This document shows, piece after piece, positions 34,969 through 50,400 of a stretch of 64,000 nucleotides of DNA. The stretch lies in assembly GCA_004123355.1 (NCBI GenBank), contig SCHM01000001.1:3588001-3652000 (forward strand). Reading direction: 5' to 3'. The stretch comes from Amphirosellinia nigrospora (lineage: Eukaryota; Ascomycota; Sordariomycetes; Xylariales; Xylariaceae). Numbering within the stretch: position 1 is the first letter of the stretch; each line of letters starts with the position of its first letter. The position numbers and the translations under genes were made by a program. The notes beneath the pieces are model-generated. The model was given only the letters and a program-made list of their open reading frames with translations, was not told the origin of the DNA and ran no database searches.

Positions 34969-37900
34969 ATGTCGTTCCATTCTATCGATAACTTGTCCCT
35001 GGAGGACCAAAAGCTCTTCAACCAGTTTGGTAGAGGCCCTCGTGCCGATATTCCCTTTGACCTCGTCCATAAAGCTTTCGAAAATATCGTCGATAATCAC
35101 CCCCAAGCAACAGCTGCTCGCTTTTATGACGGAACAACAATCACTTATCAAGGCCTAGAGAGGCGAGCCAACATACTGAGCAACGAGCTAATACAACGAG
35201 GTCTTCGTCCAAATGACCGAGTTTGCATTGTTGTCTCCCGATCGATCGAGCTCCTTGTGGGAATCCTCGCGGTTTTAAAAGCTGGCGCACAATACGTACC
35301 GTTGGACGGAGGTGTTGTTGCTGATGCCGCTTTGGAGCATATCTTCCACGATGCTAGACCCCGGATGGTACTGGTGAGTAACTCTCGGTGCTATTTTCTT
35401 CCTATTTCGACAACCTTTAGAGAACCAGGTTTTCCTTTAAGGAACAAGGGAGTGTCTGGAAGCTTCTAAAACTCCACACATATCAGCTTTAAATAGCAAT
35501 AACTGACTCCGAGTGTTGTAGTGCCTCAGCAAGTTCAGTACCAAGGTCAACCCACATGCACAAGAGACAGGGTCAGATATTGTGGAACTCGACGGGCGTG
35601 ATCCAAAGATTCTTTTGGCAACGAAGAACGCCCAAAAGTTGAAATGGACTCCAGCTTTGGTTCCTACATGATTTACACGTCTGGCACGACTGGAAAGCCC
35701 AAGGGAGTTGATGTAAGGCACCGAGGTCTTGTGAACAATCTTTTGGTGGAACCAGCAAAGTTGAAAATCACCGTTGGCAAGAATGTGGGCCAGCTTTTGA
35801 ACATCTCGTTTGATATGGGTACGTAATGTCCAAAATAGCTTCAATATTCGTCGAGTCTCCACTAATGCCGATTTAAAGCACAATGGGAAATGCTTGCAAC
35901 TCTCATGAACGGAGGAACATTGCATATCCGCAGCGGAGTCTGGGCTGACGCGCTGAGGCGTATCGATACGGTCATCGCAACGCCGACAATTCTTGGAAAG
36001 TTTGCACAAGCTGACTTTCCGAATGTTAAGACGATCGCGGTTGGCGGCGAGCCGTGCCCTGTGTCGTTAGCCGAGGAGTGGTCCCCATACGTCGATTTCT
36101 GGAACGTTTGTGGTCCGACGGAGATTAGTGTTTTGAACACGGCACATTTACACAAGCCCGGATCTTTTAACCATTGGAAAACCATTACCAAACACCAATC
36201 TTTATGTCCTAGATGACGATGAGAACCCAGTGGCTATTGGGAAGCCTGGTGTAATGTGGGCGGGCGGAGCGTGCGTCTCTGCGGATACGTGAACCTGCCA
36301 GACTTGACGGCAACAAGATTCAAGCCAGACAAATTCACTCGAGATGGGTAAGTTATTCATGCCATACCTAACGAGTCTCCATCCAGACATATTAACACGA
36401 TTTCTCGCAGTGCTAGAATGTTCAACACTGGAGACCTTGCCCGCTGGACTGAAGATGGTAAACTTATACCACTTGGTCGAAAGGATGAACAAGTAAAGAT
36501 TAAGGTAGCCTTGAACATTAGACCTCATGCTCGATAAACGAAGCTAACTATATTAATAAATAGGGATTCCGTGTTGAGCTTGATGGCGTTTCCGCTGCCG
36601 TTGAAAGTGTCCATCAGTGATAAAGGCTTGTGCCTTGGTCGTCAATGATATGCTTTGGGCGTTCTATTCAGGCCCTGGGCGGCTCGATGAAGACAGTATG
36701 GGCCAGATTGTCGGGAAGACGATGCCATACTACGCCGTACCAACCCAATGGTTGTATATTTCAACCATCCCCTTACCGCCAATGGTAAATTCGACAAGCG
36801 GAAATTAAGAGAGATGGCCGAGATGCAGACACAGAGGCAACTTAGAGAGGCGGTAAGCTCTGATAGTCTAGCAACTGTCATTGCGTCAACAAGCACAGTC
36901 AATCTTGGAAAAGGCCACGTGGATCTCGAAAAGGAAATCTCTTCATCCGTGGACCTGGAAGAAGATATCAAGTACGAGCTTCCAAGCAAGAACGGATTTC
37001 ATGGCCAGAGATGGCTTCGCTATCGTTTCTTTTCCCTGTATCGGCGATTTTTCTCAGTCATATCCTCGCAAACCTCCTCGCGTTTGCGCTTGTCTGGTGG
37101 AAGTCGGTGAGTAATTCCCAGACCTATTTTTTTTTTTTTTATTTTTTATTTTAAAAAAAATCGTGTCTATAAGCTTCTAAAAGCCCCAAAAATCCGTCTC
37201 AAAATACCGATGACTAACTCCGGGTACTGTAGTGGGATAATGGTAGTTTGCCGCTTTCTCAGTTTCCTACGGCTGTAGCCGTTAATCTTCTGTGGCGGTG
37301 GCTATGCGGCAAGAACATGTTATCAACTTTCTGTTTTGGCTGGTAACTCGTGTACCGACCTCAGCACCGCTCGCCTTCAGACGACAATGTGCTCGATATA
37401 TCATATTGGCGGTGTTCACTCCGGTGCGGCTGTTTCCGCCGGTAAGCTCTCAAATGGTGGTTCTTACAAGTGGTAGTAATCATTGACTCTAATTTTATAT
37501 ATAGTATTTTGGTGGCTCGTCTTCACCATCGGCGCAACAGTCAATTTTGCGCGGGCAACCGGGAAGTTCACATCAACACGGGAACTATAGTGCTGAGTTA
37601 TCTGATTCTCGCTCTTTTGCTGGCAATTATCGGCATGGCCCATCCCGACCTCCGCGTCAAATTTCACGATCAGTTCGAGTGGACGCATCGCTTCGCTGGT
37701 TGGACAGCTTTGGCCTTGGTGTGGTCAGTGACGTGAGTGAAACCATGTTGATTTTCCATCTCCCTACCTCTTGAAACTACTGCCTGTTATCTATCATGTC
37801 TTTTGAAATACAAAAATCCAGTACCCCGGCCAGCCGTATTGGGCCAGGGTCATTCTAAAGGCGTTTCCTTCTGGGACGCTCCAAGTCTAGAGGCTTCTGA

Positions 37901-38793
37901 AACCCATATAAACCATGCCAGAATCGCGATAACTGACCTCGAGTAATCTAGGGTGGTGGCAGCTGATTCAATGAAACCAAGAACACAATCGCTCGCAGAT
38001 GCTCTGGCCCGCACCCCAGCGGTCTACCTTTTGGCGCTGATCACACTGAGTATCGCACTGCCTGGCTAAGGCTGAGGCGTGTTGCAGTCCGACCAGAACC
38101 CTTGTCGAAGCATGCCATTCGACTACACTTCGATTCGAAACGCCCATCGCAGGCAAGGCAATTCGCATATCTGACAAGCCGCTGCGCGAATGGCATGCTT
38201 TTGCTACGATCGATAAGCCAGGCCAGAAGGGTTTCTCGATCGTCGTATCGAACGCAGTGACTGGACGCGGAAGACGATTGACGGGCAACCACAGAGACTG
38301 TGGACACGAGGAGCACTCGCCTCGGGAGTCTTAACCATCGCGCCGCTGTTTAAGAAAGTCATTCTTGTCGCGACGGGTTCGGGCATTGGGCCTTGCTTGC
38401 CAGTACTGCTTGAGGGAGAGTACCAGCCCGCATCGTTTGGTCTACTCCTCACCCTCGCGACACCTTCGGCGACGAGATTATCAACGATGTGCTGCGGGCA
38501 GACCCAAAGGCGATCATATGGAACTCGCACCCAAGGAAAGCCTGACTTAACTGCCATCGCTTACCAATTACTAAAGGAGAGCGACGCCGAGGCCGTGTGC
38601 GTCATCTCGAATAAGAAAGTTACACAGTACGCATTCTTATTTTCTTTTTTTTCCCTACACTCATCTGCATCCTGCCACTTGCTTCTTGATGCCCCTGTTT
38701 GGTCACTTCTAACGCCCGGATTCTTCCAGACAAATCGTGTACCGCCTTGAGGCTCGTGGTGTCCCTGCTTTCGGGGCAATTTTCGATTCTTAA
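34969..38793 (+). CDS. TmpB-like protein: adenylation domain fused to a membrane flavoprotein
   Basis: Starts [20 protein letters not shown]. The adenylation domain (first ~500 residues) has A3 [16 protein letters not shown]5 [11 protein letters not shown]7 [12 protein letters not shown]8 [16 protein letters not shown] and A10 [12 protein letters not shown] with its catalytic Lys. No phosphopantetheine attachment motif follows. After a ~70-residue linker come about six membrane segments: [56 protein letters not shown] and [14 protein letters not shown] are visible. [15 protein letters not shown] lies between them. The C-terminal ferredoxin-reductase-like part has [23 protein letters not shown] and [14 protein letters not shown], ending PAFGAIFDS. 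This is the architecture reported for Aspergillus nidulans TmpB (an adenylating enzyme joined to a TmpA-like flavoprotein, linked to conidiation signalling). About nine introns, three unusually long. Frame shifts at 36165-36168, 36283-36284 and elsewhere fit lost bases. Confidence 0.8.
35374..35521 (+). repeat. Introner-like intron A (148 nt)
   Basis: GTGAGTAA donor, TGTAG acceptor. The last ~62 nt begin AAGCTTCTAAAA, contain GCAATAACTGACTCCGAG with the likely branch point CTGAC, and align with the ends of introns 37107-37232 and 37733-37952. Upstream lies a small self-complementary element (TTCCTTTAAGGAA). Confidence 0.75.
37107..37232 (+). repeat. Introner-like intron B (126 nt)
   Basis: GTGAGTAA donor, CTGTAG acceptor. 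The last 62 nt start AAGCTTCTAAAAG, as in intron A, and contain GATGACTAACTCCGGGTACT. The 5' half is mostly a poly-T/poly-A tract (about 37130-37160). Confidence 0.75.
37733..37952 (+). repeat. Introner-like intron C (220 nt)
   Basis: GTGAGTGA donor, TCTAG acceptor. The last ~61 nt begin AGGCTTCTGAAACC and contain GCGATAACTGACCTCGAGTA, aligned with introns A and B. Upstream are two hairpin-capable arms: GGCCAG...TTGGGCC and GGCGTTTCC...GGGACGCTCC. It is the longest of the three and several times longer than most other introns in the window. Confidence 0.72.
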
Positions 38794-39785
38794 ATGCTTT
38801 AGTCTCGCAGTGCAGACCTTTCAGTATACCAGTATCAACACTAGAGAGAGGGCTCGGCAGAACAAGAAACCCTGCCAACAGAACAGCCCTGTTGAGACGG
38901 TTAGGTTACGGCGGGATGGTAGGGATTTTGATAGAACTGTTAAGGATTTCTAAGCAATGTCTCGTCTTATTGAGACATGTATTTTCAGGTCAGTTAGAAG
39001 GTAGAAGAATATCTTTGGCTTAGTATGGATAAGCCTCCCAGGTGGTGGCAACGGCGTGGTTATTAGATGGGTTGCTTTCAAATTTGGCGTTCGTAGATAT
39101 ACTGTATACACAAGTTTTAAACCCGGTTATCCATGCAAGGCACGGAGTTACGGTCTAGTCCAATCACGGTCTGCTTGCGTACGAGTTTGTCTGCCTAGGT
39201 ACCACTATACACTATACAGTAAGGTAGGTACTATAACAGATAAGTACCTATTCCAAGGTTGACTTTGGCTGGGCAAAGTGAATTCCGGAGGGGTACAATT
39301 TAGCAGTTTCAGCAGCCTTATCGGCCAGCACAGCACACTCCACACGGCAGGGCTAAGGCTAGGTACAACGCAAACTGGCATCTTCATTCACTGGGCAGTA
39401 GGTACCTGGGGCAGTGTCAGCGCTCGCTGGTGGAAGGTATTGGAAGGTGGCGGCCAGCATGTAATGTATGAGTGGGTCGCACATGGTCCGAGCTCTCGGG
39501 CGTCTCGTCATCACAATTGCCTGGCACCGCAACCGCAGCAACAGCTTCAAACCTTCACAACCTCTCCTCCCACTCCCTCCCACTCCTTTCTCCATTCCAT
39601 CTAGAACAACACATACCTCCACACGCCTTTAAATATCCTCCCATTAGGTGGATATAGCTCAGAATATCGAGGCGTAATTGTCGTTGCAGCTGCACCGGCA
39701 TTACCTCTAGTGTGCATCCTACCACCCCTCCCACCTTCACCCGCATCGTTCCCCGATCTATCTCTCCATCTACCCTCCAGACATC
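38794..39785. other. Intergenic; CDC48 promoter region
   Basis: Contains GCCTAGGTACC at 39193-39203 and AGGTACCT near 39402. Pyrimidine-rich leader sequence (CTCCCACTCC, CATCTACC) lies just before the CDC48 start. No coding signal. Confidence 0.5.
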
Positions 39786-42526
<2,741 letters not shown>

Positions 42527-43732
42527 TGGTACCAACGCTCTGGTTTTTAATGGTGTGGTAAATGCTACGCTTGTACTTTATTCTGTTCATGACGTTTACG
42601 CCTAGAACTGGCGATCTGCCGGGGCTCGCTATCCCAGGGCCAAGCGATGCGCCGCGCCTGGGCTCGTGGAGCCCTCCCCCCGATGATTCCATTTAGGGAT
42701 ATTGATATTCCTGATAGACTATTGCTTTCACTCTAGAGAGGGACAATCGTTGATGGACAGTCTCTCATGATCTACGTCGGGAAGCGTCTTTACAATATCG
42801 ATGCGAATGGCGGGTTTCCAAAGAAAGCTGATGCATGTTCTCTGGACATGGGGTGGCAGCAGACAAGTCCAATGATAATAGATTTGATGAATTGACATTG
42901 AATTTGCTCAAGATGCCAAAGATGATTTTGTGACATGCCACCATACACCAACTCAATATTTGAGCTACTCATAGAGAGGACATTCTGTTTTGGTTGATGT
43001 TGTGCCGTAGCCCTATAGTGCAATCTGCGTGGGAGATACAAATTAATTAGAATCCTGGGCCTTCGAATGCTCCAGAGAAGACTTAGCATACTTGACTACG
43101 TTTGGCCTGGTGCCTTTGTTGGATCCTCATTAAGTTATGTTCAGATTCAGCAAACCCAATCCTCCTTTTTCGATTGTTCGTCAACAAGGGCCGCCATAAA
43201 ATCTCGAGTAGGAACTTAAAAGCAAGCGTTTTGATGACGGGTGAGTATTAGAGGAGGGGCAGATACGTGGGTTGAAAAGAGATACTACAGAAGCTAACGA
43301 GACAGGGTGTTGAATAATAGCTAGTTGGGTGATCAGACGATGCGGAAAGCGAGGAATACTGTGAGGTTTATTCTATTCGCTCTGAAGAATTCGTGTAGTG
43401 AGGAAGTTGTTTTTTCTCACGTTGTTTTGCAACTTTACTCTCCCCGACGCTAGCTAATTAACCTATTTCTTTGGTACAGTAGTCAAATGGACTCTGCATA
43501 GATAGATGCGCCCAGGTGGAAGTACGTTATACAAGATTTCCTCCTGTCTTCGCTTTCTTTCTTCCTTTCTTTCCCTTTGGGGCCGATAACACACTTCTAT
43601 TTGTTCGCTGGGGAATGGGATATTGGGGGGACTCGGACTGAGAGTCAAGGTGGGTTTGATTTAGTTAGTTGGTTTGGTTTGGTCAGGGTTTGGTCAGGGC
43701 AGGGCAGGGCAGGTCAGATTAGTTAGATCAGA
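42527..43732. other. Intergenic between convergent genes
   Basis: CDC48 3' flank with a short GC-rich patch (about 42600-42680), then AT-rich DNA. No gene seen. Confidence 0.5.
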
Positions 43733-44424
43733 TCAGCCGCCCGCTGACCCGTCAGGGTCTATCTCGCACACGTCCTCCAGACTATCCCTGACCACCTTCA
43801 GCACGGCCTCCACGACGGCCGTCGGGATGGCCAGGTTGCCGGTGCCGTCTGCGCCCACCGCGCTACCATTCACACCTCCAGCCGTCCTGCCGGCGCCATT
43901 CACGGCCGCAGCGCCATTCACACCATCTTTGCCGGCCGTATTAGACTCGTTTGACGTCTGTGTGTTGTTGTTGTTGTTGTTGTTGCTCGTGGCGGCCACC
44001 GTCGTGGCCGTGTCCCGCTGCACATCCTCGAGCACCCTCCGCACGAGCGCGGGAAACGTGCTGACCTCGCCGGACCGCAGCAGGGCCAGCGCGTGTGATT
44101 GTATGGCCGACGGCCAGTTGGAGCTGTGCGCGTCGAGCGAGTGGAGGAAGCGTTCCTGGATCCTACAGGTCGGCGGCAAAACGGCGGCAGGTTAGAATGA
44201 GGATGGGGGGGAGACGGAACACGTGCAAAGCACAGCTGGGAGAGAGCTAGCTAGCTAACTAGCTGAGGGGGGTGGGGGGTAAACATGCTTGCTTACTTGG
44301 CGGCGTGCCCCTCCCGCAACAACAGACTGTTGATCTGCGAACGCAGGTCCGGGTCTTGCGTCGCTGGCGTGTAAGTGGCGGCCGATGCCGACACCTTGGC
44401 TGGCGTTGCTGGCGGGTGTGACAT
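43733..44424 (-). CDS. Small Asn-rich conserved-looking protein, function unknown
   Basis: Exon 1 (44424-44297) reads MSHPPATPAKVSASAATYTP and QDPDLRSQINSLLLREGHAA. The intron is 44163-44296. Exon 2 continues K-I-Q-E-R-F-L-H-S-L-D-A-H, SSNWPSAIQSHALALLRSGE and STFPALVRRVLEDVQRDTA. An Asn run (N x7 from a GTT repeat at about 43963-43984) and a Gly/Ala/Asn linker follow, then AIPTAVVEAVLKVVRDSLED and VCEIDPDGSAGG. The two helical blocks joined by a variable linker suggest a subunit of a larger complex. I do not recognise the family. The reading frame is intact over both exons, and the splice sites give a clean phase-2 junction. Confidence 0.68.
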
Positions 44425-45398
44425 GGCGACGGCCCTGGGAATGGGATGCGGTGTGTGTAGCCGGACGAGCGGTTCTTAGCGGGCGTCGCAGGGGGTGAGG
44501 GAGAGGGTGAAGAGAGAGAGAGCTCAGCCTATCGGGGATAGATATTGAGGAGGCTACAAGGCTGCCGGATCTCGTATAGGCTCGATGCGGTGGAAGCCCT
44601 GTCAAGGCCAGGCTGCCTAGATAAGGTACGCAGGCCGCTCTGTTCGCAGAAAGGAGGGGGTGCGCCTTCGGTAAGCCCCTATAGCATCTTCGGGTCGTAT
44701 TGGTGGGAGCTGAGCTGAAAAGAGCGACGCAATTGGCTCGTGACGTCGTCTGTAGGGATCGGGGGTAACGCCGCAGAGGCAAGGCTGAGAGTTGTTTGGA
44801 AAGTTTAAAAAGTGACGAGGCTGAACAAGACACAGCTGGAGGTATGCGTGGGGCATTCAATGGTCAGCCACCTAACTTTAGTACCTAGGTACAAGTTGCT
44901 TTCCGCTTCTAGACTTGCAGCTAACAAAGCGGGGTGCTAAGGAGCTAAAGTGGGGTGCTCAAATCCCCCAACCTACCCTGGAGGAGCATACCCTTGTTCT
45001 CAAGTCAGGTACATTCATTGGGCGGCAAGTATAGAGGTCCAAAATCTACAACTTCTTTTCAGGGCTACTTACTACCTCCTCTGCATCTAGCTCTAAGCTC
45101 TACATACACACAAAGTAGTAAACAATATCACATTTGTCATTGCTGTATTGAAACATTTCCTTCTTCCTAACGGTATATGTTGTGATAAGAGAGAGAGAGA
45201 GGCGCGGTTTGTTGACCTTCAAGTCTCGGAAATAGTGCCGCCGCTCGTGAACGAGCCCCTTTTCTCGGTTGAAGCCGTTGAAGAATCAAGCAAAACGCCA
45301 CTCTCATCAAACATCAACCACGGATATCAGCTTAGATTCCCTGCATGGTCAGATCCCCGTAGTTCATCAACTCCCGCCCGTCAACTACCGATGCAGAA

Positions 45399-45463
45399 AG
45401 CAAGCAAGCAAGCACGCCCGCCCGCCGACCGACCGCCCTCGATTGCTTGCTTGCCTGCTTGCT
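45399..45463. repeat. Imperfect hairpin of AGCA/TGCT repeats
   Basis: AGCAAGCAAGCAAGCA (45399-45414) faces TGCTTGCTTGCCTGCTTGCT (45444-45463) across a GCCC-rich loop. The likely origin is simple-repeat expansion. Confidence 0.6.
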
Positions 45464-45667
45464 AATCACCGGCCGTCTGACGTGAGCGTCGTCAACCTCC
45501 TCGGCGGCTTTCTCGCCTAATCTCATCTCATCTCATGCATGCCGATTGCTATGTTCGTGCATAACGCGAGCGACCGCCGGTTTCAACACCGGCATATCCG
45601 CCGCCGCTGCGTAGACGTTAGTGGCAAAAACGACAATCAAGTCACACTAGATAGTCGGCTCCTGTTG

Positions 45668-45730
45668 TGTGCTGTGCTGTGCTGTGCTGTAATGTGCTTT
45701 GCTGTGCTGTGCTGCGCTGTGCCGTGCCGT
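45668..45730 (+). repeat. Pentanucleotide microsatellite (GCTGT)n
   Basis: Perfect then imperfect GCTGT units, with later units drifting to GCCGT. Confidence 0.85.
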
Positions 45731-47397
45731 ACTTCTCTTGTCGGATGTGATGGGCAAACACCGAGCAAGAAGTTGGCCCTGCTTCCCTCGTCATGCGACC
45801 TTAATTTGTACTTTGTTTCCTGAAAGGATGGGAAGTTACTACCGCTTGTCCGCCCACGCTTCATATGGCCGCCGCGGTTGCGGTACAGTGATTGGTCTGA
45901 TTAATTGTGGACAGCTGTACGCCGTGCATACATCATCATGTATCCTGCTTCCCTAATCCCTGATGGCCAGCTGGGCAGTCTGACAACGACAGCAAAACAC
46001 TTCGGCATCGACCACTCGTCTGGGGCCCTTTTCTTCAGGCCCTGGGGCTGAGGGGGATGACCACGTTATCGAAAAAAGTGCCAACGCGGCCGGCTTTGTC
46101 GACGGTTGTTTCGAGTTTTGGCCCGTTTGGCCGTAACACCCCTTCCCTTCCCTTCCCCCCGGCCCCCCAGCAGGTTGTCTCGCCTGACTTGGAAGGCCGT
46201 TACTGGCGCGCACTACCATGACCGGCGTAGTTTGCGTAGCGAGGTCGGTTATGGAGGGGACATCGACGAGTCGAGTTTGCCAATCGAAAGGGGTTGCTGA
46301 CGCGGGTTGGGCCGATAACTCTGCACAACGATGCCTTATAGTCGAAACTGGGGCCGTCTTATATTCCTGAGCCCCCGCTCGTGCCCTCACCGGCGAGCTG
46401 GGGGGCCACCACGGCGTGTTCGAACAACACTATCGACACTCGTAGGGTGGTGTTCTTATGGCGGAGCCATGACAAGTCGATGGTTTGTGGTGTGTTCGAT
46501 GCTACTATCGCGAGGGTGGTCGTCCAAGATACAAGGGCCGTCTTCTGTGACCGGTCAGACAAACGTACGAATGAGTCGACTGACTGCGATTGTGAGAGCC
46601 GTCTCAGAAGGCCGGACGGGCGATGAACTTGGCTGCATCACTCTCTCGCAAACTGTTGTTGTAGCTGCGCTTATGCCTGCGTGACACGGCGTAGAGCGTA
46701 ACACCCCGCTGTCTTCTGCACGACCGGTCGTATTTCCCAAGGGATTGGGTCATATCATAAGTAGGTAGTCTAGAACTACAGCAAAAGATCCCCGTCCAAT
46801 GGCCCCAGGGTGGTTGGCTGCCTTTCTCCTGGGATCCGTGCTGGTAGGTCGGTGCCAGCAAGGTCGGGGGGTTGTAGAGGGATTGAATAGATGAGCGGCT
46901 CGGTCGGGTAGAGGCGTAAATGTGTCGTCTGGGTCGAGCCAGGCATGTGTGGTTTAGTCAGGCAACCCAGGTGAATTCACTGGTCTTATCATTCATGCAT
47001 GTGGTGATGCACTCGACGTTGCAACCCAAGGCCCGATCAGGACCGTACGATACCTGGACACTAACTCGACTTATCAGATTCTGTGTCACTCCCCCGGCAC
47101 GTATTAAATATTTCGTAGGCTAGTCATCACATGCTTGCATCGATCTAAGGTCGTACTTGGGAATAGTTGGTGTGGTGGCATGGGCACACCATCACCCTTT
47201 ACTAGTAGTGCGCTGGCATCACATACATGCATTCTGCGGCGACGGTAACACTTGGGTCTCCGCGTAGAGCGAGACTGGTGATATATACATTTAGGCTTGC
47301 AGTAGCAAGAGATTCTGCATTGCAGTAGTTCCCGGCCCGCCGCGGGAGTCGAGAGGCACAGCGGGTCGGCCTAGTGCAGCCCGCTCGAAGAGGAAGG

Positions 47398-47428
47398 CAT
47401 ACATACATACATACATACTACATACATG
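47398..47428 (+). repeat. Microsatellite (CATA)n
   Basis: About six CATA units with one interruption. Confidence 0.85.
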
Positions 47429-50400
47429 CTGCTTGGTAAAGCCCGACGTTGGGGGTACACTTGCTTGTGTGGGGTATCAGAATATCTGGTTTCCTGGAAG
47501 CACGTGTTCTCGTTCCCCGTCGCCTGTGGACTCGGAGCTCCGCGATATGTATGTGGTCGACGGCATTGGTCGGTTTTACAACGTACGTGCCGGTAGATGC
47601 GTTGACCGCCTCTTATCGACATACATACCAGGCTCGCAAGACTGCCTAGACTTAGGTAGACAGAGCTGTGTAAGTTGGGGGCGAGCGAAGCAGAGGAAGA
47701 TGAACCGTTATAGGAGCACCCTTCGGATGGAGGACTTGTACCTGTCAAGCCCTCGCTACGCCATCCGCCCTCGTCTGCGTGTTGTCAATATTATATGCAT
47801 CTATTGTACTTTCCCCCCGGGGTACTTTTGGGTATTAAGCCAAGGCCAGAAGATGTAGTGCCACGCCACGCTGACATTTCCGGGTCTTCTGCTACATGTT
47901 GTCGTCGCTGATTGGGTCTTCTTCCTTGACAAATGACAGTTGTTTTATGTAATTGAACAAGTCATTTCTGGCATCATAACCTTTCCTCTACACAAAATCT
48001 ATCTATTTTACTCCCAAGGCCAATCATTAGGATTATGTAAAGATTACCGGCCTCACGTGTCTCTTTGTTTACTAAGTAGGTATTTAAACAAGATAGTCAG
48101 CTGGGCAGAATGAGCCAGAGACAGCTCAGCTCCTCCTAAAATTAAGTGCCGCCGCGAATGGGAATGGCACACGAGTTCTTTTGTTACGTATTAGCTGGTC
48201 ACTCGACGGATAAAACGAATCTATTTCATTCTTTTGACAATTCGAAGGTACCTATAGTGATACTGCTGATAATAGGCCCGGCAAATTTGTTGATACAATA
48301 CCCACCTACAACTATGCAAATAAATGTTCCTTCTATCGGCCGGTAAATCCTTCGTCGTCCATTTTGCCAAAGCCACCGGCAATTGGGTGCTCAATGGCTA
48401 AGTAGCCTAGGTAAGTTTGTTCCGAAAGGCCAATACATTGTTTCACCCAGACAATTGAACAGCCGTGATGAGCTATTAGAACTCTATAGCAATGGGACTA
48501 ATACCTATCAACACATGGCTCTTATGAAAGAGTTGTTACATAAATAGTACTAGTAATTCAATTAGAAAATGTGTCTTTACTAATTGGCAAAGCTTCGATA
48601 ACCCCTACATCGTCACTCTCTGAAGCATCACGTCATCGCATAGGATCCATTCCCAAGCTGATAAGTCAATGTCAGATTAAACTCTGATTGGTGGTAACAT
48701 CCTGAGCCTATAAAAAATATTTATGTCGTAACATTCGTCACTGACTTCGTTCACTAGCTAGAATCGTCGTTCATGCCCAAATAACTCGCTCACCAAACCC
48801 CCTGTTAGGCCTGGAGGCAGAAATGAGAAGAACTTGTTATTCTCCCGTAGCAAAAGAAAAGGAGGAAAAGTGATTTGGGCGAAACTTGCAGGTTCAGACC
48901 GTCCCTCATAGGGGTCCACGTCTAACACCATAATAGGTACTTGCTTCGGATCCGAACCAGACGCAGGATCGTTTTGCATTTAATGACAAACCGGTGTCCA
49001 TGCGAAGCTGCCTGCTTCACAGCCCGTGCCAACTCTCCGGTACCACCCACGCACCAATAGAATGTTTGAGGCACCTAAGATCGTTCATTCGGGACAGATC
49101 TCCTCGATTGTGCTTCCGATGATCGATATAGTTCGCTCCTGCATACGCAGATCTCACGGGAATCGGAAATTCTGACTCGGCCGAGTGATTTCCTGGCTCA
49201 ACCACAACGAGACCTTGAGGTTGCCATCGATATTTTTACGGACCGAGCAGACCCAATCTTCTGCGATGGTGATCGGTAGATGACGTGGACAGCGTGTCTG
49301 CGTAGCTAGGTAGGTCCGTCTCTGAAGATAGGAAATGATAACTCACATCCGTGCCCGAAGCAACCTGATCCTACATGCTTGGAGTATTTACGGAGGGGGA
49401 ATCCGGCGCTGCGTAGGCTTTCTGTGGATATGTGTAGGTTTCCGGTTTCAGCCTTATAGTAGAGCGGCGAGGGGCTCTCTACTCCAAGACAATCAAATTC
49501 ATGCAAGCACTTCTGGCATGAGCACCACGCACAGAACAGCTCGCGGTGCTGGCCCGCAGCTGCATGACATAATCTGTAACAGAGCCAGATCAGGAATGTT
49601 CCCCCGGGACGGTGTTGCAACCGACCGTACTAGTAAGTCTTGACAGCAGCTGTCACAGACGGCGCGGCTCAGTCTGGAAGGGGAAATCGCCAATGCACCC
49701 GCCCCGCGCCGGGCAGCCTAGACACACGTAACATGGTATGAAACATGAGGATAGAAACATCGACCCTGGCCCTATCGCATGCCGTCTTCTATCAGCCGGG
49801 GCTGTGATGCCAAATGCATTGGCTTATTCATGTCTGTCTCCAACTGGCACAGCCCTCAACTGCATAAATACTCGGTGGCCATCAACTGAAATCGGAAATA
49901 TGAGGGGAGTAATATGGTTGGCCAGTTGATGGGACTCTAACAAAGCGACCGCCGCGTCATGCCATCAATTTAGCCTAGAGCCGAGCTCGTGGTACACCGT
50001 GGTCTGCGCGAATATGTACGACATGTGTAAACCCCATACGCATGGTCGACAGGGGTTCCAAGTACAGTAGTCGACGCCCATGTTGCTGTGCTATAGAATA
50101 GGAGGGCCGAGAGCACCTAAGCTTGCTTGTTCTAGGAGTCGACTATTCCTGCCGTATGTATGTAGCACTCGCTAGTCAAGGCTCCATGAATATAGTTAAC
50201 ATGTATCCTCGTAAGACTGCAGTACCATGGGACTGTATTTACCACTACAACTTGGTACTCCATGTGCAGGCTCCAGTTCCCGCTGCAAGATACTTGACGT
50301 AGTCTTTGACCGGTTCCTTAATGCGTACAAGTATGACCCGAAAAAGGCAATCGGTGAGACTTGCCAAGGAAAAAGTTAACAGGGTGCAACGGTTTTCGGG

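Noticed and set aside
43674-44195. 173-codon plus-strand frame
   Set aside because: Shadow of the minus-strand Asn-rich gene, which has proper splice sites and start.
48758-49260. Minus-strand fragments (MQNDPASGSDPKQVPIMVLD and neighbours) as a possible oxidoreductase remnant
   Set aside because: Only short matches by eye, with stops between; no diagnostic motif.
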